Source: Anastrepha obliqua
Taxonomy: Eukaryota > Arthropoda > Insecta > Diptera > Tephritidae
NCBI RefSeq assembly: GCF_027943255.1
Contig: NC_072895.1
Span: 43,684,001 to 43,748,000, forward strand
Direction: 5' to 3'
Length of the DNA stretch: 64,000 nt
Below are positions 1 to 12,406 of the stretch, piece by piece. Under the pieces are notes generated by a model, which was not told where the DNA came from, ran no database searches, and was given only the letters and a program-made list of their open reading frames with translations. Positions within the stretch are counted from its first letter, which is position 1. Every line of letters starts with the position of its first letter. Made by a program: the position numbers and the translations under genes.

Positions 1-108
1 GAAAAATGTTTTCTTAATTTTGATGTTTTCACCGAGATTCGAACCAAAGTTCCCTCTGTGAATTCCGAATGATAGTCACGCACCAACTCATTCGGCTACG
101 GTGGTCGC
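1..108 (-). repeat. tRNA-derived SINE, 5' head (truncated by window edge)
   Basis: Reading the minus strand, this is the tRNA-like head of the SINE described at 57139-57447: an A-box-like segment (TAGCCGAATGAGTTGGTG) near 81-98 and a B-box (GGTTCGAATC) near 36-45. The body lies outside the window to the left. The match to the other copies is clear by eye. Confidence 0.75.
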
Positions 109-1300
109 TCTGAGATTATCCACTCACTAATTATGACTATGAAAAAACATACTTCGCACAAGCGTTGCCAATCCAGGAATTTTTCCCAGAACAACTGTTC
201 ACGACTTATTAGGGAAATTCCGTCAAGCATCAGCAGTTGCAACTTTTCGAAAGATGAGCCTTTCCGAAGAGAGACTTTAAAGCCGCAGTCGAACACTACA
301 TAATATTTGTAGCATAACTTCCGGTAGTCTTGCAATTGCTTTGCTGTGAGTGCATAAAGCTTAAGGGATCAACTTCAGGTTACTAAACGTGAAATTTTTA
401 TAGCCAGCAGCCAAATAGCTTTTACCTATGCTGGTGCAAATAAACTCATTTTCATCAAATATTTCGGAAATCTAAAAGAATGTGGATTATTACAGAAACT
501 CGACTTCTGAGAAAGCGGCCACAATTAGTGAGAAACATTCTTGATAAAAATTTGTGTATTTTAATATTTGCCAAATGTCATCTGTCACTGTGATACGGTG
601 ATGGTAAACAAAGCGTCGCCACATCCCTTGTTACGTCAGCAAATTAGCTGACTCTTTTAAAGTTGCTGAGCGCCGTTTAACTGTATGATGTTGGCCACAA
701 CTTTTCTCGGAAGTTTTTTCATCACAAATCTGTAGCTGTGCCCATTGGACATTTAACAGGTAGTAGCAGTAGAGCTGATTTTTTCATATGTATTTATTTG
801 GTCTCGAAATTGTCAAGTTTTGTTTAAATTACTATATCGATCTTTGCTTATGGATTTTTATATTCCAGGAACCGAAAGCAGAACAAAAATTCACTTGTTG
901 TTTTTGCTCTACTGCTAGCTTCTACTGTTCAGTATGTCTTGGGTATGCCGGTTTTATAAGAAAGTTAACCGCAAAAGTAGTAATCGTTTTTGCCGATTTC
1001 ACAAAAAAGCTACATATGTATTTACATTATAACAATTTTTTGTTATCACAGATAGTTCTTTTTACAGAGAATATATAATATATTAAAAATCTTTGAACTT
1101 TAGAGTAAATAAAATAACAAAATTGTTTTGCTCCAATACTGCAGAATTTACAATAATAGTATTTTAATATTTAACTGATGATGCCTGCCGTTTGCCGTCG
1201 TCAATGTGTTTATATCATGCTGTGAGAATCGGCGAACTCTCTCTCTCTTCATGTTCGATCCAACAACAATTGCACGGTGTTCGCCAATTTCAGCATAACC
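109..1300. other. intergenic, no gene recognised
   Basis: AT-rich spacer upstream of serpin A. The open frames here are short, lack codon structure and match no family I recognise. It may hold distal regulatory sequence for serpin A. Confidence 0.5.
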
Positions 1301-1313
1301 ACGGCCTCAAATA

Positions 1314-1350
1314 TTTATATTAAGAAGCTTATAAAATTACGACCAGTGCC
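1314..1350 (+). promoter_or_regulatory. candidate core promoter of serpin A
   Basis: A TATA-like stretch (TTTATATTAA) starts at about 1314 and an initiator-like ACCAGTG has its A at about 1345, a spacing of about 31 nt. A second TATAAAA at 1330 has no obvious initiator downstream. With the start at 1345 the 5' UTR would be about 350 nt, ending at the ATG at 1698. This is inference from motif spacing only. Confidence 0.35.
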
Positions 1351-1697
1351 GCTTTGTAGCCGCAATGAACAAAGTGTATAGTAAGATACGTGTGCGCGAG
1401 ATTTCGTTCTACAGTGAATAACTGGTAATCTTTTAAAGAGGAGGAAGCAAAGAAAATCATTAAAAGTAAAAATAAATGAAGCTATAAACAAGTGAAAAAC
1501 AGTTATTCATATAAAAAATTTGCGCAAAAAGTTTTTAAATACTAACTAACTGCACGAATTGCAGCCCGAATCGTATTGGTGATCGTGTACTACTAGTAGC
1601 GGATATACAAGTGAATACTAGTGGGGGAAAAAAGAGTGAATAGAACAAAGAATTGATGCTGTATTAGTGCAGAGTGGAGAGAGATAAAGCCAACAAA

Positions 1698-4600
1698 ATG
1701 CAGGGGATTTTTCGTAAGCTATTTACTAATTAAAAGTATTTTACATAAAAAAACACAAACACCAAAAAATATGGAAAAATATAAATAATCGCATTCGCTG
1801 AGAACGTACATACACACATACATATCTGAAATTCAATGGAAATACCAGAAACTGATTTGCCGAAATTCGGATATGATGGAAGAAAATGCGGTGCATATGC
1901 GTTCTTAGCCCTAGCTTGCACTTCTTATTTTTTATACGCTAAGAACCATCTTCGTCGATGCGACTATGGCTATTTTAAGTTGAAATACTTGTAAATACGT
2001 CGTAAAATAAACTCGGATATTTTTGTGCATTTAATTAAATGCTAAATTTTTTTGTATATATTAGTTGATTTTTTTAGTTTTTGTATGATTTTTTAAACTC
2101 TAGGGTTAAATAAGACCCTTTGTTGGTTAGTTTAAGGCGTCCTGGTGGTCTAGAGCTCGAAAATTTAGGGTATTTTCAGGATTTTTTTTACAATAAAAAG
2201 AAAGAATGAAAAACGATATTTAAAGTTTTTAGGGTTTTTTAATATATTTATCTTCTATTACATACAAAAATGAAAAAAAAAAATTTTTTTTTTTTAATTT
2301 AAATAACTTTTAAAATGGCGCTGAAGTTGACCCTCCCGAAAAATTGGACCTGGACGGTGTTGTCCATTTTGGCATTTCTATTTACCACAAAAAATATTAA
2401 TCAGTATGACTGTAGCTACGTCCCGTACTAGAATATTAAAAAAAAAAACGTTGACTAACCGGCGCGGATTTGACACTCTAAAAATCGTTTTTTTTCAGTT
2501 TTTTAATAAAAAATACGAAATAATTGTAATATTAATTTGATTCTAGTACAGGCGATAGCCATTGGTGTTGTCAAAAACATATTAAAAATTTCAGACGATG
2601 CGGTTGCATAGTTTTTTTTATTTTTATTTTTTTGACAACACCAGACCGAAAAAAATCATTTTGAGTTTGAAGTTTTGAGAGTGGCCGCGTGACGAATCTG
2701 ACTCTACCTGCTAAAACGGCTGTAGAAGCGAAAATACTGGGAATATCCTTGCAAAAATATCACAGTATATTCTTAAAAGTCTATAATTTCGAAATATCAA
2801 GAAAAAAAAATAGATTTATTAAAAATTCTAAACCACCGAGACCACTTACGTTAATGCAACGATTTAAATGCTTTCTGTAATTTACAAATTGCTCTTTGGT
2901 ATTTCACTAGACATACATATTTTTATACATTTTTATGTATTCTATTTGTATTTGTCTTAATTATTCTTTTTTTTTTACTGAATTATTCTTATTTTTTTAA
3001 CGTAGCTGTTTTTCTTTTATTGTACGTAAATATTTTTATGTTATTTTACTAAATTATTTTTATTTATTATGAAGTAATTATTTTTGTTTTACTCTTTTTA
3101 TTGATTTTTTTATTTTTTAATTTTTGTTTTTAAATTTTTTTTTAAATTTAATTTTAATTTTTATATACAAATTTTTGTTATATTTGTATTTTTATTAATT
3201 ACTTTTATTTTATTTCACTCAATTATTCTTATTTTATTTTACTTCATTATTTGTATTTTACTTAACTTCATTATTTTTACTTAATTTAACTTTATTATTT
3301 TTATTTCTCAATTTATAATTTGTTAGTGTTTTTTTTTTTGAAATATAAGATTTGCGTTACATATCGAAAGCTTCTGCGATCAAAAAAAAATTATGATTTT
3401 AAAATTAAAAATTTGAATAATTTGATCCATACACTTACATATAAGGTATTATAATCTGCCTTTACTCGTTGCACAATGAAGTATGTTTTTATTTCTTATT
3501 TTGGGACCTTATCATTTTGTCCTCTAAAATTAGCTGCAAAGTGCACAAAGGCCTTTCCGTTGATGTGCATTGTATTATTTACACTGTACAGAGCGAATAC
3601 AGATTATTTAATATTTTATCAACATACAAAATTTTGCTGACTTATCGCATTTATATATGTATGTATGTACATTTCGGTATGCATAATTTCAAGATCGATA
3701 CACTTAAATTTGCAAATATTAACATTTAAAACTGAGGGAGTTCAAAAAATGTTAAAAAAATTTAATTTTTAAACTAAAATTCAAAGCGTATCTTAAAAAA
3801 CTCCTTACCGGAAATAAAATTCTTGAGTATTAAATGATTCAACCTCTGCAACCTCTTCAAATTCAAACAATAAATAAAAAGTCGACTATCTGCCTTTCCT
3901 CGAGAATGCGAAATACTTGCAAGACTTTATCTAACCGAAGTGCTTGTAGTTCAATTCCTAAAGGTCATATTCTATCTACACACATTTATGTGATTCATAT
4001 GTTGTCGTACTGTCTTATGTATCGTTTAAATAAATTTTTAAGCAACTCGAAACCGCAATCAACTACATATTTTTTGACTTTGCGAAGTAATCATAACATA
4101 ATATGACTGGTACGGCACCTTGCAAACCCCCTCAATATACTTTTAGCCGTTTTCAAGTCTACAACGCACAGCAATACGATATTACGAAGCCCTTGTGGAT
4201 ATCCCAATTGTGTTTAAGCAAGGCTTTAAGATAAAGAACATAAAGGACAACTGAAAGGGGAAAATGCATATATAATTTTTCGATAACTGTGCCACTGTAT
4301 TCTTTTTTCGATGGTTCGGAGCTACTACGATCTCGTAGCTGCACATCTCTAACTCGATGGCGCCGAAGCCGATAATTTTTTGGCTCTTTGGGAGGCATAT
4401 CGAAACGCAAGCGATCTCTTGCGTACTGCTGGATTTCCCCCCAAATCAACCTAAAAAACAACCAGCAGTTTTTCTGCTACATTTCGTTTTTTGCAGCGTT
4501 AATACAAATATTGAGTGTTTTTATTTACTCTACTTTTAGTTGCCTTACTAATTGGCTATGCGGCGGCGCAATCATTTCAAACGCCTTACCAACAGCAGCA

Positions 4601-7439
4601 GCAGCAACAACAACAACTCTGGGCACAGACACAGCCCGCACAAAGACCTATGCAAAATACACCGCAAACTTCGCAGGGGCAGCTGCAGTCGCCCAACACA
4701 CACACAAATTATGTGGATCAGCAGCAGACGTACACCACTGCCAACACCGCTACCGGCTCAATCCTTTCATTGACGCAACATCACAATATTCCAGCAAAAA
4801 CAAATGAGGTGCCACAGTCACTGCCGGGCACGAGTTACGCTGAACCTCCACAATCATCATTTGTCAGCTTGCAGTTTCCGGCACAGCAAAAACAGGGTCA
4901 ACCACTGCTACAGGCGCAGCCACATCCCTTAGCCACACGGCCGCCGCACTCAGCAAATAGGAAACCAATTTGGCCCAATAGCAGCCCAGGAAGCAGTGAT
5001 GGGCTCAAGGATCGTTTTAAACCACAAGCCGCTGCCGCTGCCGCTGCAGCTGCATCAAACTCTCATAACGATTTCAATGCCGATCTTTTCTACATAATTG
5101 CCGGCTCGCTGCCACAGCGCAACATCGTTTATTCGCCCATTTCGCTGCAATTATTGTTGGCGTTCGTCTATACCGGCGCCAGTGGCCAGACAGCGTTCCA
5201 ATTGCAACGCGCACTCTCACTACCCGCCACTAAACAAGATACCGAAAAGCTTTTCTACAATTTGTTGCAAACGCAATTAAACGCCGGCAGCTCACAACTG
5301 GTAATTGCAAATAAAATGTATCACAGCCAACAATTAAGGGTACAAGCGGATATGCTGCAACGCGCTCGTTACTTCGAGAGTGCCATCGAAGCGACTGACT
5401 TTGGCTCGCCATATGCGGCGGCGGCGAATATCAATGATTGGGTGGCGAGAAAGACGCAAAATATTATACAGCAACTGGTTACACCAAATCAACTAGATGC
5501 ACAGACGCAGGCGATACTTGTCAGCGCCATACATTTCAAGGCCAAGTGGGCGAATGAGTTCTCCACTATGGATACGGAGCAACAGAATTTCTATGTTTCG
5601 CCACAGGTGACAGTGCCCGTCAATATGATGTACAATGATGACATCTACCGCTATGGTGAATTTCCCGAATTGGATGCAGCCGGTTTGGAAATGAGGTATG
5701 CAAATTCAAATATTTCAATGTTGGTTTTGCTACCGAATCAGTTGAATGGTTTGCCCGCGATGGAACAACGATTGCAGAATGTCAATTTGAATAAGTTGAC
5801 GTCGCGCATGCAAATGGAGACGGTGACAGTACGAATACCAAGATTCCGCGTGGATTTCGAGTTGGACATGCAAGGTCCATTGAAAAAGGTGAGTTGAAAG
5901 CGAAGCAGATCAGGAACTATAGGATTTATAAAAGTAGCAAATTCTTCTGAATTTCTTGTACAACGTCTCTCTTCATAAAAATCTGTATATGGAGGCTGGG
6001 GGTATGATAAGGTACGGAAAAAGTAGCAATACTCTGCCTCTGGTGATCAAAACTTAAGATCACTCACGATCGAAATTATTTGGTTTCTCCGTGCAAAGTG
6101 AAGGTGTGGGTTCCTCTAGCTATCTACGGTCTATTCGCGGCCAATCAGCGCACCGAGCTTTGGACAAAAATATTGATTTGAAGGGTTGTAAAACCATTCT
6201 GCTTGCCCGCCGTAGCTGGCTACCAATAGAGCTCGGGTTCGAACGACGCTCTAAGCACAAAATACCAAAATGATAGAAAATTGCCACTACAGATTTTGGC
6301 GTTCTTGTTTATTCATATATCAAATGGTGATTGACTGATGTATAAAAGAAATCAATTGCAGTGACTTTCGTTTTAATAAAAAAAGAAAAACTTAACGCTA
6401 AGAGTGGGAAACGAGAAACTTAAACCTTAGGGTGACATAATTTTGTATCTAATAGTGGTCGTCCCTCAGCTAGATATGGCAAACTGCCGAGTGTATTTCT
6501 GACATGAAAAAATCTCTTCACGAAAAAACTATCCGCCGTTCGGAGGTGGCGTAAAACTTTATTTGTATACCTCAAATTGGAGGAGGATTTCATCTTAATA
6601 ACCAAGAAGGGCCATGGATGGGTTAAACGCAACCATGGGATCTTCTTAAGCTAACAAAGCCGCATCACCCATTAGTACATAGATGGAGGTCTTAACCATA
6701 CACTGTTCATCAACAACTCAGGACTTTCAGGTTCTACAAAATTTCAAGCCCCTTATTATGAGTTTTATGGAAATTTCTATTTCATATTGTGGCTTCCCAT
6801 GTCTTGTACTGTGGATTTGAGCTAAAATAGGCCCAAAAAAAGATTTTTCGAAATATCTCTATGTCTGTTTCACCTAACAGGCCAATACTTTCGGAAAAGT
6901 ATTCGTTTTCACCAGTTAAAATTTCAGTTACTTGAGTTAAGTGTAGTTCTGCTTAAGCGCTTAGCTTGCTTTCATTTTCATATATTGTCACTAATACACT
7001 TTTAAGCAAATTTCATTTAACTAATTGCCCATTTTCCATTACAGCTCGGCATTACAGATCTTTTCACCGACCAGGCTGAATTGAAAGGCTTTTTCCGCTC
7101 ACAACCGGTTGGTGTGTCGCAAGTGCAACACAAAGCATTCCTCGATGTCAATGAGGCAGGCTCCGAAGCGGCAGCAGCATCATGTAAGTATTTACATAAG
7201 CAAATAGAAAGCAAAGGAAAAACAAAAACAAAGCCACATTCAAACCTAACGAATTGAGAAAAAATTCAAATTTTTAATTGTTCTCCTTTTTTTAATTCTT
7301 CTCTATTACAGTTATCAAGCTAATCCCGCTCTCGCTACCCAACAGAATCATTCATTTCACGGCAGATCATCCGTTCATGTTCGCCATACGAAGCCCGCAG
7401 GCTGTATTGTTCATTGGACATGTCGTTAATATACAGTGA
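1698..7439 (+). CDS. Spn28Dc: serpin A: secreted inhibitory serpin with Gln/Ala-rich N-terminal extension
   Basis: Spliced frame of 543 codons from four exons: 1698-1713, 4540-5888, 7045-7183, 7312-7439 (introns GT-AG). The 16-nt first exon supplies MQGIF and completes a signal peptide reading MQGIFLALLIGYAAAQ. Residues 17 to about 180 are Gln/Pro/Ser-rich, with a run of nine Gln (about 23-31) and a nine-Ala run (about 169-177). The serpin core follows to the end, with the SAIHFKAKWANEF block and the terminal ADHPFMFAIRSP...FIGHV signature. The hinge EAGSEAAAAS (P17-P8) is canonical for an inhibitory serpin. Counting on gives P1-P1' Leu508-Ser509, predicting chymotrypsin- or elastase-like targets. 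In the family, such serpins are suicide inhibitors of haemolymph proteases. The extended N-terminus and total length recall Drosophila Spn28Dc, a regulator of phenoloxidase activity; that orthology, and so the symbol, is my inference. Intron 1 (2.8 kb) and intron 2 (1.2 kb) contain repeats. Confidence 0.93.
2087..2700. repeat. degenerate relative of the TTAA-flanked MITE, inside serpin A intron 1
   Basis: The stretch shares phrase order with the MITE at 12407-13133: a lysine-like poly-A block, an AAAATGGCGC motif near 2314, a CTGTAGCTACGTCCCGTAC-like block near 2411, and a terminal GAGAGTGGCC near 2676-2685. It is too diverged for a firm boundary. Family assignment is by eye. Confidence 0.4.
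2900..3350. repeat. very AT-rich low-complexity tract in serpin A intron 1
   Basis: Long T-rich runs with repeated TTATTTTTA/ACTTTATT units. No coding or structural signal is seen; it looks like decayed simple repeat. Confidence 0.6.
6451..6570 (+). repeat. SINE body fragment in serpin A intron 2
   Basis: Plus-strand match to the middle of the SINE family: AATAGTGGTCGTCCCTCAGC, then a GAGTGTATTTCTGACATGAA block, then a CCGCCGTTCGGAGG block. The tRNA head and 3' tail are missing. It lies wholly in an intron and needs no change to the serpin A model. Confidence 0.65.
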
Positions 7440-7591
7440 AAAATATGATCAAATATTTGTTCTAAGACTTGAATACTTTTACTCGTAATATTAATTTATG
7501 CTCCATGCCATTATGTGTGTGTGTAATTTTAAAGAGAAAAAAAACAAAGAAAAAAGAAGAGAATCATGGAATTTATGACACAAAATACTCA

Positions 7592-7597
7592 AATAAA
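7592..7597 (+). other. polyadenylation signal of serpin A
   Basis: AATAAA about 150 nt after the stop codon, the first such hexamer downstream. Confidence 0.5.
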
Positions 7598-8079
7598 CAT
7601 TTTTTATAAAAAAAGGTGTTGCTTTTTTGTACTTCCATTGATAACAGTAGCTCGGAATCATGAAAAATCGCATTTGTTTGGTTGCAGAGAACGGGGGGAA
7701 AAGACTATGCGCAAATATTTTTTCATTTAAAAAATTACACTGTGAGGCAAAAGTATGCACATAAGTAATTTCAACTAAGAGAATTTCTGAAGAGTTAGGA
7801 CAACCATACTTTGCTGAAAATAAATTCATCGTAAAATTTAGATTGTTTCTTAAATTAAGAGCTTAAGAGTTTGAAGCTGGTGCTTAAAGGTAGAACTGAA
7901 CATACATAAATCCAGCAAAAATGACAGGGCATGAGATAATTAGACGACCAAGCAAACAGTAAAAGACACACAAGCAAGGCTTCAAAGGCTTATTAAATTC
8001 AATATTCAATTTTGTTAAACGCTTCAAGATTCAGCTTGGTAATAAAAAGACTTGCAAGCGGTTATCTAAAGCTTGCACG

Positions 8080-8660
8080 ATAAAGGAGGTAGAGGCAGCA
8101 ATCAAGGCTGTCAACTCACTCCAGCTTACATGTCTTGGTAAGATGAATATATTAGGTCAGAGCTGTCAGGAACGTATTCTATGGGTTCCAGGGCACATAG
8201 GAACTATGGGTAACGGGATATGGCAAATAAATTAGCCAATACACGCGTGACTTCCCCATTAATAGGCTCAGAGCCATTTTGTGCCTAGGAAATGGTAAAT
8301 TCTCCTTTATTATTCAAGAAATCAAAGAAAGACAAAGAATACCACACTGGTACAAACTACAGGGTTCATCGCAATCAAAATCATTAATAGATGGTTTTAT
8401 TGTGTGGAATGAAAGAAAAATAGTTTTAGAATCATTACAGGAATTATAACAGGGCATTTTAGTTTGAATTATCATCTTATCAGCACTAATGGAAGCCCTA
8501 GCGGGACAAACACCTGGATAAACATATTTTACCAGAGGAGGAAATATAACTCAATAAAATAGAACAAATATTAAAATTTGTTGCGAAAGTTGGACTCAGA
8601 GAAATTTGCTGAACCAATAAAGGGGCGTTGCTCTTTCAGGTCATAATAATAATTATAATC
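8080..8660 (+). pseudogene. fossil non-LTR retrotransposon, RNase H and 3' end (I-like)
   Basis: In shifting frames one reads EVEAAIKAVNSLQ, then ILWVPGHIGTMGN (the GHxGxxGN motif of LINE RNase H domains), then a trace of the zinc-knuckle region (RIITGIITGHFSLNYHL). Several stops and frameshifts break it. It ends in a (TAA)n-like run near 8646-8660, as 3' tails of I-clade elements do. RNase H is well supported; the clade is an inference from the tail. Confidence 0.55.
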
Positions 8661-8773
8661 TAGACCGAACTCCTCTTTCAATATATGCTCCACGTCTTGA
8701 TGTTGTTCTACGAATAGCTACGGGAGCTGTAGTTTTATGCCGCCTCTAAACGGCAGATGGATTTTATGTGAAA
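8661..8773 (-). repeat. SINE fragment
   Basis: Matches the 3' half of the SINE on the minus strand: the CTCCTCTTTC...CGTCTTGATGTTGTTC block and the ...CCTCTAAACGGCAGAT block. It abuts the tail of the I-like fossil, suggesting insertion into it or next to it. Confidence 0.55.
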
Positions 8774-8774
8774 C

Positions 8775-9062
8775 GCGCTTCAATTTCCAGCATCAAAACG
8801 TCGTTTATCATGGTGCGATAGCGTTCGCCATTCACTATTACATTGGCGCCAGCCTCGTCTTTGAAGAAATATGAGCCGATGATTCCTCAGCCCATGGGCC
8901 GCAACAAATGGTTGTTTGCAATGGATGTAATGGCTGTTCTTGAATGGCTTCGGGTTGCTCTTCAGCCCAAATATTGCAATTTCGATTATTAACCCCGCCA
9001 TTAAGCCAAAAATGGGTCTCATCGCTGTACATCATAAGTTGGCCTGAACGCATGATGAACAC
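8775..9062 (-). pseudogene. Tc1/mariner-superfamily transposase fragment
   Basis: Minus-strand frames read SDETHFWLNGGVNNRNCNIW, the segment around the first catalytic Asp, followed in a second frame by a VIVNGERYRTMINDVLMLEI-like segment. These are two consecutive parts of one transposase separated by a frameshift. No inverted repeats are found nearby. It is dead. Confidence 0.65.
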
Positions 9063-10560
9063 TTTTCACTGAGCGTCAGTTTTTGTAATACAATTGTACG
9101 ATTTGTAAATAAATTTGAATACCGAAAAAATTATGCATTTAATTTGACAGTAGTCACGCGTGATCTGCCATCATTTATGAACATATCCCTGAATTGCAGA
9201 GAAAAATCAAGAAAACGTTTCTAATTCATCTATGACATTTTGAACTGAATTGAATATATTGAGACCAACTGAAAAATGATATCTCAATGTTTTCTTGATG
9301 CTACTAAACTTGTTCGATGGGCTAAAGAATTAGACATCTATTTTTGTGTTTATTTGTTATTTAGTATTTACCCGTGCTATGGGAAACATGAATTTTTCCG
9401 TAAGTTTGGTATAAAATGTTTAGATATAAATCGATATTATTTGACCTCCTTTTATTTTTCCTTCACAAAGGTCCAAAAAATTGTACCCATCCTCTGCTTT
9501 ACTTAAAAAAATGTGTAGCTATTTTTTATCATCATCATCAACATCTCTGTGTGAGCGTAGACCTATTTCACAAAATGTCTCCATTTTACCCGATCCTCGG
9601 CTGATCCCTTCCAGTTCTCGTCCTTGAGTTTCCTCTTGTCATCTCCCAGTTAGTTCATCGATCCTTTCGATGCTTTCGTTGTAAATGTTTTAGCGTGAAT
9701 TATTTTTCGTTGAGCTCTCTTGGGGACCCTGAAAATCTCCAGAGCTCTTTATCAAATTGAGAAATAATTTTTTTGCCATAAAAAGAAAATACTTTTCATT
9801 GAAGAAGCTACGATTCTCAATTCGAAATACTCTTATGAAATAATCTTGTAGATTTGAGAAATATGATAGCTTAGTTTTCAATTCAACCTCAAGCTGATTT
9901 CAAACCTAAATGCTACTGCTTAACTCATCTATACACGACACTTTGTTGCTATATTCAGCACTGCAATATGTAGGCAAAGAGACTTCAATCCATTTGAAAT
10001 TAACATAATTAAAGGTGAGTTTTCCATTTCCAATATAATTTTAACGCAAAAAGCAGCTGGACAATTAGAATTAATAGAGGTGCAAGAAAATCAAGTTCTA
10101 CAATTGAAATATACATAAATCGCCGTCGATTACTGAATTTTGATCATTTTTACCAGAATCGAAGTATCTTGAATTAAAAAAGGGCTGCTTGTCGAATTAT
10201 TTCAAAATTCGAAATCCAAACACCGACCAGCTTTAAAGAGTAGTATAGGCTATTTATAGTTTGATGTTATTATTATTTTTTATTATTATTGATCTAAATA
10301 TGAGCTTAACATTTTCTATACGAAAACATTATTTCATATTAATGTCTGACCGATATTTATTTGATAAGACTCGCAGATGTACATATGCATACTTTGTCTC
10401 CACACTGTATATTTGACTATTTGACAATCTGAGCTAAATTATTTATGATCTTAGCAAAATTAAGACTAATCGTAAATCGCACTGTGTAGAGGAAATTTAG
10501 TCAGTCATAACGCGATAAAGCGACCACATTCTCCGAAAACGCGTTGCCTTTGGAATTTCT
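9063..10560. other. intergenic, no gene; possible retroelement 3' end at 9510-9670
   Basis: Mostly AT-rich unique-looking DNA. The 9510-9670 block starts with an ATCATCATCATCAAC run and continues with a CCATTTTACCCGATCCTCGG-type segment, which looks like an antisense retroelement 3' end with a triplet tail. I cannot name its family. Confidence 0.35.
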
Positions 10561-10605
10561 ATATTAAATGTGTTTAATTAACTAGAAAGTATTGTATTCA
10601 GTACT

Positions 10606-12073
10606 ATGAATCTCAGATCATGTAAGTCATATAATTTACTACTATATGTACACACATAAATACATACATACATACACATATTGCCTTATTGAAAATTCCA
10701 CTTTTCATTGCAAATTTCGTATTCACCCTTACACTTTACCCACTAATCGCGTTTTACAATCTTCCCATTTGGCCGCTTCAGTTTTCGTTGCGCTCAGCCG
10801 CATTTTTGTGCTCCAGACGATAGCCGCCGAAGCGCCCGCACTCACAGCCAAGGTTGCCAGCGATCGTTTTGCCTTAAAACTCTCCACCGCGCTTGGCGTA
10901 CAGTTGCCGGCACAGAATGTTGTCATCTCGCCAGTATTGGTGCAAGCCATTTTGACGTTGCTCTCCTACGGCGCCAATGATGTAGAGGCTGCAACATTGC
11001 GCGCTGCTTTGCACTTGCCACAAACGGAGACAAAACAAACTGCAACACTAAATATGTCACTCCTTTTAAGCTCAGTGAAAAGGCGTGCTCAACACAGCGC
11101 GCGCTTGCTGAGCGCCATCTATGTACAAGAGCATGTGATGTTCAAATTTCAAGACGAGTTCCTGGAAATGTCGAAACATTTTGAAACGCCTGCTGAAATG
11201 GTTAATTTCAATCGCAAAACCATTGATGAACTAAACTACCAATTCTTGAGGCAATCGAACTACAGTTGCGGTCAAGTGCTCAATTCAAAATTGGCCGAAT
11301 TGGACGATCGTTTTGTCTTAGCGACGGCGGCAATATTTCATGCGCCATGGGCGGTGGGTTTCAATGTAAAGGAAACAGAGAAATTAAATTTTTTCACTGA
11401 TCGCGTTAACCATAAATTAGTCGATTTCATGTTTGTGACACACAAATTTCGTTACGCAGAATTGGCACATTTGGACGCCAAATTGGTGGAGTTGCCATAT
11501 GCGAATGACACGCTTAAACTTTGGCTATTGTTGCCCAACAAAGTGGATGGTTTGTTGGAGCTTGAGGAGCGGCTGCAACATGAGGATCTTATAAAGCTCA
11601 ATGAGCAGTTGAGCGAACACAAAATGGCTTTAACTCTGCCGAAATTCCGTGTTGAATACAACGCTGACCTCAAGGAGGCGCTTAGTGCGGTTTGTGTGCA
11701 GTTTTTGCTATTTTTCATTACTTCATTCATTTTTGATTTTCCCACAGTTGGGCCTCGCACGCATCTTTAATGGTGAAACGAAATTCACGCATATGTTCTC
11801 CTCCTTTTTCAATACGCGCTCCCCAGCTGTGTCGAATATGCCACATAGGGCAGTTTGGTGGGTAGATGAAACCGGCGGTGCAATCGATGGCGAGTTTTGT
11901 GAGTTTGAGGCTGAATATTTTGGTAAAATTTTGTTCGCAAATTTTTCTTTTCGTTTTTAGCGATCAGCGGATTTTTTAGGCGCCCCATGCAGCTGGTGGT
12001 GAATCATCCGTTTTACTTCTTGGTTAAGTCTGAATTGACTATTTTAATGGCTGGGCACATTGCAAATGTTTGA
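10606..12073 (+). CDS. serpin B: secreted serpin, hinge degenerate, probably non-inhibitory
   Basis: Spliced frame of 395 codons: exons 10606-10621, 10782-11689, 11748-11898, 11961-12073. Exon 1 is again 16 nt and gives, with exon 2, MNLRSFFVALSRIFVLQTIAAEAPA, a signal peptide. The core shows LSTALGVQLPAQNVVISPV, AAIFHAPWAVGF and the terminal VNHPFYFLVKSELTI. The loop hinge reads ETGGAIDGEFS where inhibitors have small residues at P12-P9: Ile, Asp and Glu are present, and the loop is four residues shorter than in serpin A up to the HPF motif. Loop insertion into sheet A should therefore fail, so a non-inhibitory role is inferred. Intron 2 uses a weak donor (GCG|GTTTGT), yet all other placements break the frame or the LGLARIF block. 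The ATG lies only 6 nt after an initiator-like TCAGTA (A at 10600). Confidence 0.88.
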
Positions 12074-12189
12074 GTGGAATGAAGAATGAATAGGTCATAC
12101 GTATGAATATAAACACTTGAAATTCAAAATTGAGTTATTTTTATGATCACAAACAATAACCGACTAAATCAAATATGATAAAAAATATT

Positions 12190-12195
12190 AATAAA
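12190..12195 (+). other. candidate polyadenylation signal of serpin B
   Basis: AATAAA about 117 nt past the stop codon. Confidence 0.4.
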
Positions 12196-12198
12196 AAA

Positions 12199-12250
12199 AT
12201 GGCGCGTACACTTCTGCCAGCTGTTTGGCCAAGTTCCTCCTCAAATATGA
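12199..12250 (-). repeat. SINE 3'-end fragment
   Basis: The terminal 50 nt of the SINE only: ATGGCGCGTACACTTCTG followed by the GTTTGGCC...TTCCTCCTC block. It lies immediately after the serpin B polyadenylation signal. Confidence 0.55.
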
Positions 12251-12406
12251 TACATTCATGAAAAACCACTTCACATAATTGCAAATTATTAAGAAGCAAA
12301 TATATATTTATTTATAACTTTAAGAAAGTAAAATTCTAATATAAAAAATATAAAAATAAAAAAATAATGTTTTTGTTAACAGAATAAAAAAACAAGTTTT
12401 TCTTAA

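Noticed and set aside
788..1078. 96-codon frame upstream of serpin A
   Set aside because: AT-biased composition, no motif, in an intergenic region next to repeats.
4515..4539. Hydrophobic start of serpin A at 4515
   Set aside because: The codon is GTG, not ATG, and lies in the pyrimidine tract of the acceptor; the start is in the exon at 1698.
10646..10781. Long open frame extending serpin B upstream through a (CATA)n-like stretch
   Set aside because: It has no signal peptide and translates a simple repeat; the acceptor at 10780-10781 and the 16-nt exon at 10606 give a better start consistent with the three paralogues.
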